64,000 nucleotides of DNA, from NCBI GenBank assembly GCA_014925825.1, contig JACGCK010000094.1:115423-179422 (forward strand). Direction: 5' to 3'. The translations under genes and the position numbers were made by a program. The first letter of the stretch is position 1. Each line of letters begins with the position of its first letter. This document shows positions 55,701 to 64,000 of the stretch, piece by piece. A model generated the notes under the pieces. That model saw nothing but the letters and a program-made list of their open reading frames with translations. It had not been told where the DNA came from and searched no databases. This stretch comes from Pholiota molesta. Lineage: Eukaryota > Basidiomycota > Agaricomycetes > Agaricales > Strophariaceae.

Positions 55701-57189
55701 TCGTGAGTTTCAACCAAGCATTTTGGTGGCAGACTAAACTAACAAATCTTATGCTTAGAACCACCACTTCGGTCTTCTGCTGGAAGAAAGCCCAAAACTT
55801 TGAATTTATCAACAGTCAAATTCCACTTTCTTGGTGATTATGTTAAATATATTCGCTTTGTCGGTACGACAGACTCTTACTCAACACAATTGGTGAGTAA
55901 TTTTACTTTGAAAGAGCTAAATACTTATGCTATAGTAGGGCGAACTGGCACATCGCCTCGTGAAAAGACTCTATGGCTTGACAAATAAAAAGAATGCCAT
56001 CCAGCAAATCGGCAAGAAATACAGCAGAAAACAAGCACTTCAACCTATTGAACAGTATGAAATGAGTGAAGCAAGCAAAGGCCGCCTTGAGGACCACCAC
56101 ATTATATCTACCTCTCGAAACACACCCATCGACATTTATCAATTTGTACTTGCTAATTCTAAGATCCAGCAAAGAAAGTGAGCATTTTATTAACCACTGC
56201 CCAATGCCCCGCTATTATTTTCTTATTTGTGATACAGAACTTCATTAGTCGGCTCCAAGATCATTTACTTGCGCGCCTTCTTGGCCGCACCTTTGATGGA
56301 GACACCGATGAAGACTTTACTCATGAAGATCGACAGACAATCCGGTTCCGAAATGGAACTATATTTCGAGTTCGCACTGCCCGGATAAACTACACGACCT
56401 ATGATGTGCGACGGGCATATGATACTATCAATCCCCGGACCCGTCCTTTTGTTATGGTAGCATCCCCTGAAACACAGCCCAACTCACACCCCTTTTGGTA
56501 TGCTTCTGTTATTGGTATATTCCATGCAGATATTCAGCACGTTGGGCAGAACTCCCAGGATTTCAGACTACAGCGTATGGAGTTTCTCTGGGTACGATGG
56601 TTGGGTGTGGTTCCTGGTCATTCCTTTGGAAGAAAGAAAGCACGTCTGCCAAAGCTTGGATTCATTCCTGACTCAGACGATTACGCGTTCGGCTTTCTTG
56701 ACCCTGCGCTTGTTATACGAGGCTGTCATCTTCTTCCTGTGTTTGCAGATGGCAAGACCAATGACCTGATGACCGCTGTGGATGACACGGAGGCAAGGCT
56801 ACCAGGTCAACGAGATGACTGGGCAAACTTTACGTTGGAATGTAAGCTGTCCAGTTATTCAAATCTTCTGGCTCTTACTATTTTATTCTATAGATTGTTG
56901 ACCGCGACATGCTAACACGATTTTTGGGAATGGCATCGGACATAAAGATCAAGTCCACCACTCTGTTCTATCTGGAGATGAAGATGAAGAAGAGGACGAA
57001 GATGGCCCTGAATCCATAGAGGATAATGGCGATGGCGCCAATATGGCCCGATCTGATGTATCTTCTAATGGCCGTGGCAGAGGGCTTGGACATCATGATA
57101 GTGATGATAACTCGGATGAGGATTCAGCCTCTGAGTCTGATGAAGATGACTGGGATGACCTTGGTTTGAAGAAATCTAACAAAATGTAA
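52769..57189 (+). pseudogene. Plavaka (CACTA-like) transposase, decayed
   Basis: Begins MAEITCVTGCGRTFVENKHL, a C-x3-C/H-x4-C finger as in Plavaka elements. Hallmarks follow in order: FANATVHHIMQWLNNG, VPGLLHRKLTSVISDAF, EVYTSDAFLEEHEKVQ, MFSSDATHLTNFGNAK, LTHCRRELMHSVWKTILDDD, RLFTYSADYPEK, LVVDLMHEFELGVWKTLFTH, MKKLAARDFEDLLQ, NLSTVKFHFLGDYVKYIR, GTTDSYSTQ, RINYTTYDVRRAYDTINPRT and FLWVRWLG. Many short introns are intact, but frames break near 54095 (two-base gain) and 54645, and stops interrupt near 55425, so it is inactive. Acidic residues close the C-terminus. I could not find CACTA-type ends, so element borders are unknown. Plavaka transposons are characteristic of mushroom genomes. Confidence 0.85.
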
Positions 57190-57295
57190 TGTTCGACCGA
57201 TTGGCAATTTCATCGTTTGAAATTTTACACTTCTTCCTGGAGCGGACTAGTCATCCAATTTCTTTTAGTGGTGCTTACCTGTAAATTCTAGGGAA

Positions 57296-58880
57296 TGAAT
57301 GAGCACCTCAATGAATCTTACATCTGCTACATCTGCTTCTGACGGTGCGAAAGCAAGGTTGTTCGGAAGACTCGTGCGTCGCAAGTCACTTCATCAGACA
57401 AGCTTGCTTCGTCTGCAGCTCAAATTTCATATCCCTCGAACTAGCGAAAACGATACTGCAGCGAGAAAGTGAAGAAGGAAGCAGCAGGTAGTTCGCAAAC
57501 AGTGTGGGAGAAACGTCTAGCATATGTCGACCTCAAACGAAAATTCCCAAGTCTGAACGACAAGATCGGCGACGAATTGCTGGTGGACAAGGAGAGCCGG
57601 CGAAGAGACCAGAGGTTGCGTGCGTATTCTTTTTCGCTGCTATTTCGTAATGTTTTTGACATTGGTTATTTGGTTAGACGTGTGCCAGGACTCAAGATCA
57701 GGACGAACGACCAGGCACCTCCACTCCTTTGCAAGCGGTGGTGCGTCCCAAGGAGAAGGCTCAACAGATTCGCGAAGCCATCAAATCAGCCCTTTCCAGA
57801 CAGAAGGACCTCGACATCATTGGAAGGATCTTGTCGACGTAAGTCTTTATTTCCTGCCTATTTTACCGAGTACTCATTTTGTGTGCAGAACCCTACCAAA
57901 CGCTTCCACGTCTATGCATCCGGACTCTTCAAGTATACCCACCACACACTGCCCCATTCCTCTTGGTCTCGTCGTCGATTGCCGCAGCCCGTGCAGTCAG
58001 CATGCGAGTTGATTGGTCGCGGCGGCGCCGTATCCTCCTCGATGCCGTCAGTCGCCGCATTACGCCCAAGCTTCCGCGGTCGTCACTGTTTGGCCTTCCT
58101 GAGAATGATGAGGACAAGAACATGGATGTCGATGATCCAGCGGAAGCTGAGCGTTTGAAACGACTGGAGGAGCAATGGAAGTACGATGCGACGATGTACC
58201 TCCAGTTGGTCCTGAAGGTGCTGATGAACAGAGTCGAATGTTGGTTGGCCATTACGACCCAAGTATGTCTACCACCTTTATTGTTATTTTTCCGCCGAGT
58301 CTGACAAATATTTCCAGCTACTTGAGACATACCGGGTATGAGTCGTGCAGTGACCAGTATGCCGCATGTCGATGTGCAGAAGCCTGAAGTCATCTCGACA
58401 CCAGGTATTCCCAATGGTGCTTCGCCGATCCCCAGGCCGAGGTCAATAACGAGATGTCTGTAAATGGACTTCCTGTGTGGCCTAAGTCGCAGAATGTGTC
58501 CGCAATCTCACCTTGCCCTTGGCGTTCCTACTAATGGTACTGCTCTGGTTAATTCAGCTCCATACCAACATAACCAAAACCTACGATGCCAGCCACGGAT
58601 GTCAAGGCATAGCAGCTCGTGTCTTCCAACGGCTATATGCATGTCGGCCGAATGGAACGAACATGAATATCAGTTGGCTGCTGGTGCAAACATGAACCTG
58701 AAGCTGCCTGCTGCCAGGCAGCTGCAGTGGATGAGCTCGCCGATGCAGCGGCCGGCGTCTGTCGTGAATGGCATCGACGGCAGATGAACGGTATACACGT
58801 TGCGAGTCCCAATGTAGTCTATGCCGTTCCAGTGCGGTCGCCTTCGGCCTTCGGCAAATGGCGAAGGTGGCCGAACAGCA
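57296..58880 (+). pseudogene. EPL1: Enhancer of polycomb-like (Epl1), C-terminal relic
   Basis: Pieces in order: HLNESYIC (57304), KVVRKTRAS (about 57355), KKEAAGSSQTVWEKRLAYVD and LKRKFPSLNDKIGDELLVDK (57469-57590), RPKEKAQQIREAIKSALSRQ (about 57750), RHHWKDLVD (about 57820), LKRLEEQWKYDA (about 58160), DDVPPVGPEGADEQ (about 58190) and NMNLKLPAARQLQWMS (58690). These match the region after the EPcA domain of the Epl1 subunit of the NuA4 histone acetyltransferase complex. In-frame stops near 57335 and 57440 and a frameshift near 58180 break it. The N-terminal half is absent; it begins only ~110 bp after the Plavaka relic, which may have split it. Confidence 0.75.
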
Positions 58881-61500
58881 CAAAATGTGCTGTTCGCAGA
58901 GCAGATCGTTACGCTTCATAGCGAAATGTGCAATTCGTGGAGGCGCAATCATCCGGCTAGCAGAATAGTACATTTGCGCTGTTCGCATTGCGCCGGCAAG
59001 GATCCATTGCGCACAATTTCCGCCCCAGATCCGTGGCCTGGCCTCTACGACACAACGCCGATTCGACACCCTGCGATTGCGAAGCGCCAGCCATGCTCGA
59101 CGACGCATTGAACACCATCCTTCGGCCCCGCGGGAGGCGCGTACTTGGATGCTGGCAGACGATCTCAAAGTAAGTAAGTTGAGTTCCTTTCGTTGTTCGA
59201 CATCCGTACTTACCTCGGCCCTGCCAGCGCTCCTCGCCCCAACTCAAACGGCCTCCGCGGCAGCCAAGCCGCTCCGCCGCCTACCACGCTTCGCAAGAAC
59301 ATCGCAGCGAAGATGGCGACGACGGGGCTCACACCCGCCGTTCGCGCTCCTCGCCCGCGACGACCTGCGGGCAACGTCGGTGAGTACTTAACCGAAGCGC
59401 CCTTCGTCGCAGCGTCGCGCTCACAGCAGTAGTATAGGCAAACCGGAGGGCAGCGACGACACCACTCCCATATAGAGAACGATGTGCCGACCCGCACGAT
59501 ATACGGACACCGAAGCGTAGTCGCCAATGAAACGACGACGCTGGGATATGGATCGGCGACTCACGGCGTCGAGCACGAGCAGGCTATCTGGACGACATCG
59601 CAACCCATCCGGCGAGCGCCCGATCTTCAGATCGCCGGAGCATTGTCGATGGGCACCACGCCGCGCAGGAGCCATGCAGAACGGCCCCCGCGCCGCTGTC
59701 AGCTGTGTGTAGCTCCTCTCGTCTCCCCACCTCTCAGTGTCATGCTCACAGCAGACAGCTATCCCACACTGCGGCGGCGCGACGACACGACGACTGCCAC
59801 AGAGAACTGCGTATGCGAAATACGCACACCAGAGCAGAGTCGGCAACAGGGCGACGACGCTGGGATGGAGATGACGACGCTGGATACGGGTGGACGACTC
59901 ATGGCGTGGCTTGGATGGAGCGGCTCGTCTTGCGAGGACGAAGAAGACGAGAGCACCGGTGCGCGGCTGCGGGCAACGTCGGTGAGTACTCAACCGATCC
60001 ACGTACACATTACTTACGACAATATAGCTTTGAACTCGAGGGCGCCGACGTTCATTCAGCGCCGAGCCGCGGGATGTCTAGGAGTGCGGACCACACGGCA
60101 GCGCGCCTTGCCGTGCGAGTGCTGCCCGCACCGCTGTCGTCAGCGGTTTCCTGGCACACCGGCGGAATGGGCGCAGACGTACCGTATCGGCGGCGCGGTA
60201 TCGATTCGCGCCCGCTGCCTTTGCCCCCAATGCGCTCGTTGAGGCGCTTAGCCATCCAGGGCGACACGGAGAAAAGATCGCCTGCAGAGGAAAGAAACTT
60301 TTAGCCAACAATTCAAAGGCAAGAAAATAAATGAGCCTGGGCTTGCTGACTAGTCCGAACACATACCGACGAAGCGTCTTCTTTTCTCAACAACCCATGC
60401 TGTTGACTGTGGTAGCGATGATAGTCGCCAGGAGCGAGATGAATCATCCAGAAGAACAGAGCGTTGCCCGGTCGTAGTCGTACCTCCTTGCCTGACGTCA
60501 CACTGCGTCGTCGGTCCAGCGTCGGCTTCACCCCATCTGCAACGCCATAGATGCGTCGTGTACCAGCGTCGCTTCCGTGTTATCCGAGCCCACAGAGGCG
60601 TCCGTTTGCGCTCCGAATTTATGTGGAACAACATCATTCGAAGCAGGGTAGTCGGGGCAGAGGAGGAGAGGATCACAGCGGAAGACGACGATGCAGATGA
60701 CGTCGGCGTCTGGCTTTCCGACGTCGAGGGCGACGACGTGCCCCGATGAGTTGTTCCAATGTATAGTCGATCCCGTTGACGATGGGGAATTCGTAATCGT
60801 CCACAACGGACATGTTGCTGCCGCCTTTGATGACGGAGGTGGGCGAGCCGGGGCGCTCGATGCCCAGCAGCGTGTCGAGCGAGTAGGTAATGCCCTTGAC
60901 TTGCTCCACGCGCGAATCCGTAAGTTGTCCAAAGTGCAGCACCGTGCCATCTGCTGGACTTACCTAAATGCATGCACAATTCAATGAGAAAATATTCAAT
61001 TAGAAATAATAACAAAGAAGCATACAAGGATGACCTGTTGAGAGGCGGCGTGTGCGCGTTGCTCAGCGCGCGTGAAAGGCAGTGGTGGCAGTGGTGGCGA
61101 GAAGAAATAAGCTCAACAACCTTTTGCTCAGTTCCACATCACCTACCTCATTAGCAACAGCAGCAACAACAACCACACTGACACCAGCTGCTGCCGACGA
61201 ACAAACGCAGAACGCCAACGCCCAGATGGCTCGATTGGTCAGACCAGTATGCGGAGGGGCAGATCTGAAAGGGCAGGGAGAGGCGCTGGGCCGGCGGTTC
61301 GACCTCGGCGCGATTCTGGGAGGCGGCGAGGATGGGGATGGTCTGGAAGGCTGAAAGGGCTTTGGAATATGGTGAACAAGGCGATAAGCTTGGCCTCGTT
61401 CGCCTCCGCGACTTCCGCCGTCTCCGCGTCTGGTAAGTTGTAACTCATTATTCAAATGCTATTACTCACTTGTAATCCCAGGTACCACTCTCCGTAAAGG
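58881..61500. other. GC-rich stretch without assignable genes
   Basis: Long frames open on both strands reflect GC content. Protein-like pieces are QVKGITYSLDTLLGIERPG (minus, 60830-60900) and GRRFDLGAILGGGEDGDG (plus, 61290-61345), each perhaps an exon of an unknown gene. TGCGGGCAACGTCGGTGAGT occurs twice (59366 and 59968) with continuing similarity, a local duplication. Confidence 0.35.
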
Positions 61501-62057
61501 AGTGCATTCGTAAACCACCCACCAGCACCAGCCTTAAATCTTGGTACGTCGCCAATTTTTCATTTTTTCGCAAGCAGAAATGCTAATTCGTGTCCTAGTT
61601 ACTTTGTTCGAGCATCATGTGCTCTCCTCCCGTTGTACTATATTACTTCCATCTGTATCTTGAGCTTCATTTGCATGTATTATACCAATATCTTGTAGCG
61701 TCCCAAATATTCTTGCCCCTCTTGCTCCGTATACTCAATGTTTTATAATTTTCGATGTGTAAAAAAGTTATATAACGAGTTCTACTATTGAAATGAGATC
61801 CCTTCCTTTAGCGCCATAGTTTTTATGGACTGCATATCATGAATAGAAATAGAATGTCATCAATTCTGCTTTTTATGCGTTGATGCAATCAGTTTCTCAT
61901 GTTTTTCAATGGTACTTTTTATCGCCTTGAGAAATATTCACGATTTTGCGGCACTCATTTTGCTTACGGCTCTTACGGTTCATTTCATGGTTCACAACGA
62001 ATGTCTTAAATCCTGGCGGTTTACTACCGCGAACCCGCTTAAATTTGGAATTAAATG
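61501..62057. other. AT-rich, no gene seen
   Basis: No protein-like frame; leads into the tandem repeat at 62058. Confidence 0.4.
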
Positions 62058-62750
62058 TTACTGTGGTGCTACGATATATTGCTCTTATCCCGAAAACGTC
62101 ATACTGATAAGATAATGACAAGTAACATACAATACATTGGAATAATGTCATTTGCTATAATAGTTAGATATACCCGGCAAAGTATATGTAGCTGCAATAC
62201 CATTCATTTATATGGTTGTGTCCTTCTGTAATAGTTAGATACTGCTTACAATATATCTAATATCTGAAGACAACAATATAATGTATATGTTACTGTGGTG
62301 CTACAATACATTGCGCTTATCTCAGAAATGTCATACTGATAAGATAATGACAAGAACATACAATACATTGGAATAATGTCATTTGCTATAATAGTTAGAT
62401 ATACCCGGCAAAGTATATGTAGCTGCAATACCATTCATTTATATGGTTGTGTCCTTCTGTAATAGTTAGATACTGCTTACAATATATCTAATATCTGAAG
62501 ACAACAATATAATGTATATGTTACTGTGGTGCTACAATACATTGCGCTTATCTCAGAAATGTCATACTGATAAGATAATGACAAGAAACATACAATACAT
62601 TGGAATAATGTCATTTGCTATAATAGTTAGATATACCCGGCAAAGTATATGTAGCTGCAATACCATTCATTTATATGGTTGTGTCCTTCTGTAATAGTTA
62701 GATACTGCTTACAATATATCTAATATCTGAAGACAACAATATAATGTCTT
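62058..62750. repeat. Tandem repeat, three units of ~231 bp
   Basis: Units begin TTACTGTGGTGCTAC at 62058, 62290 and 62521. Units 2 and 3 are almost identical; unit 1 differs more in its first 50 bp. The array is AT-rich with repeated GATAAGATAATGACAAG and ATAGTTAGATA motifs and no coding potential. Confidence 0.9.
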
Positions 62751-64000
62751 ATATGCCAATATACCCGCCGTAACACTGCCACTTAGTTGTCGGAGCTACA
62801 ACTAGATATCAACTTTTCCACAATTTACTGATGTTGAATACTTATAATCAATGATAATGTAACGTCAAGTGCACACCACTCCTTTATCTTGTATGTAACG
62901 AAAGGTAACGAAACGAAAGCTACGGCGCAATATACTCACATACGCATTTCAGTCCTCTGACGACCTTCAAGCTTCAAGCTTCAAGCTTCAGCTTCAAGTC
63001 TTGAAGCTTGAGCTCTGGGTTCCATCTCTGGGAAGAATCGAACCTAGTAACATCCTCTACATCCCTCACTGCACCTACATAGGGTGCAGCTGTTTACGGG
63101 CTTGCAGCCCATCCATCTTGTGTGTGGCGTGCCTTCTATCGACGGCTATGTTTCCAGGCCTGCAATAATAGAAGAGGAATTTTCAACTGCAAAGACATCG
63201 CTTCGGACAAAAGCCTTACTTACTTCTAGCGCTTTCGCGATCCTTCCGTTGTCGAAGGTTTAGTTTCTAGACGTCTCAAACTGGTATAGTAGATTGGTGG
63301 CTAGCTAACATCCACTTTATTGCTTCAACAGGTGCACAACCTGCTGCCATACAACCGTACGTGAGATCTTCTACGGACCATGGTACGAGCTTTGCAAAGA
63401 TACTCGTACTGGTTTATAGACGTGATTTTTCTAGTGTTGTCATCGCGTGCACCGCGCACAACCTTGCGAATGATATTGTTCGAGGCCATACGCTTCGATG
63501 CTTGAATTACTCAAGAATGTCAATTCTCTACGTCAATAACATATGAATCTCAGTTTCAGCATAGGGACCGGAAATAAAGAATGCCGGTCGGCAAGATTGC
63601 TTCTCAGGAAAAGTTCATCGCATGTTGTGAAGGCTATCAGTGATTGATCAAGACTTGGTCGCATGCACCGTCATCAGACATGTACATGTACATAGTAATA
63701 TCAACTCGGCCAGGTATTCCTTCCGCCAATGATGGTTTTTAAAAACTAATCGTAGAACCCTGTTCGGAGGGAAGGATATGCTAGGTACTCTTGGCTTTCA
63801 GTCGACGCAATTTCCAGAGCTGAGAGGAGACAGCTATCAGCGAAGCGCGCGGAAGGGTGGTAAGGCGCATTCGGACGCCGAGCAACAAACAACGGATCCG
63901 AGTAACGGAAGATTCTGTAAGAAGTATATCATCTAAATAACGGTGTATACTAGTCTAACAATGGTAGATCAGTCACATTACTTTGCGTATCTGATATCTG
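62751..64000. other. No gene seen; short CTTCAAG repeat
   Basis: A run of CTTCAAG units lies at about 62967-63010 and can fold back on CTTGAAG at 63000-63008. The remainder has no recognisable gene, although 63270-63540 has short frames on the plus strand. Confidence 0.4.

Noticed and set aside
52440..57300. CACTA termini for the Plavaka element
   Set aside because: CACTA strings such as that near 52467 have no inverted partner with matching 2-3-bp duplicates at the other end, so no borders are claimed.
59705..60304. 199-codon plus-strand frame in GC-rich DNA
   Set aside because: Several overlapping frames on both strands are equally open; composition explains them and no family is visible.
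62058..62750. CRISPR-like array
   Set aside because: Units are 231 bp, contiguous without spacers, and the genome is fungal.
62990..63060. Possible tRNA gene (minus strand has GGTTCGATTCT)
   Set aside because: Only a B-box-like sequence is present; no A box at tRNA spacing and no acceptor stem.

Overview
The window reads as a gene-poor, transposon-rich piece of a mushroom-forming basidiomycete (Agaricomycete) nuclear genome. The evidence is short GT-AG introns of about 50-65 nt, a Plavaka-type (CACTA-like) transposase, a chromodomain-bearing Ty3/gypsy element, an F-box protein of basidiomycete type, a C-terminal Enhancer-of-polycomb (Epl1) relic, AROM (pentafunctional shikimate enzyme) relics and an Spt5-like KOW gene. 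Species cannot be told from the sequence. Most gene-like units are broken or mobile; few look intact.

Layout. 1-3.1 kb: unrecognised multi-exon gene, minus strand. 3.8-5.2 kb: twice-frameshifted F-box gene. 5.9-16.2 kb: minus-strand copy (A) of a compound repeat, here called X, which carries an AROM (EPSP synthase) fragment and an unknown gene. Copy A is split at 8424-14598 by a complete 6.2-kb DNA transposon with an 8-bp target duplication and a ~1,740-codon, 8-exon transposase candidate. 16.7-18.6 kb: a shortened relative of that transposon. 18.9-20.4 kb: coiled-coil gene. 21-30 kb: Spt5-like pseudogene (minus) split by a 2.25-kb insertion with a 9-bp target duplication, followed by a 600-aa unknown gene and a tandem duplicate of the Spt5-like 3' end. 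30-37.3 kb: copy B of X, split by a 5.8-kb Ty3/gypsy chromovirus with identical LTRs. 39-43.4 kb: ~1,350-aa JmjC-fold protein lacking the HxD pair. 45-47 kb: a broken unknown gene and a 100-aa gene with a duplicated exon. 47-52.2 kb: copy C of X. 52.8-57.2 kb: decayed Plavaka transposase. 57.3-58.9 kb: Epl1 C-terminal relic. 59-61.5 kb: GC-rich, undefined. 62.1-62.7 kb: three copies of a 231-bp tandem repeat.

The main discovery candidate is the 8424-14598 transposon. Its protein has no family name I can attach with certainty, but its ordered acidic motifs, N-terminal zinc finger, 8-bp target duplication and CAAGGGG termini point to an RNase H-fold transposase of the P-element/hAT type. It is fused to a C-terminal array of C2H2-like fingers and a PHD-like finger. 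Three insertions (DNA transposon, retrotransposon, 9-bp-duplication element) can be delimited to the base: two by empty sites in another copy of X inside this window, one by restoration of a reading frame.
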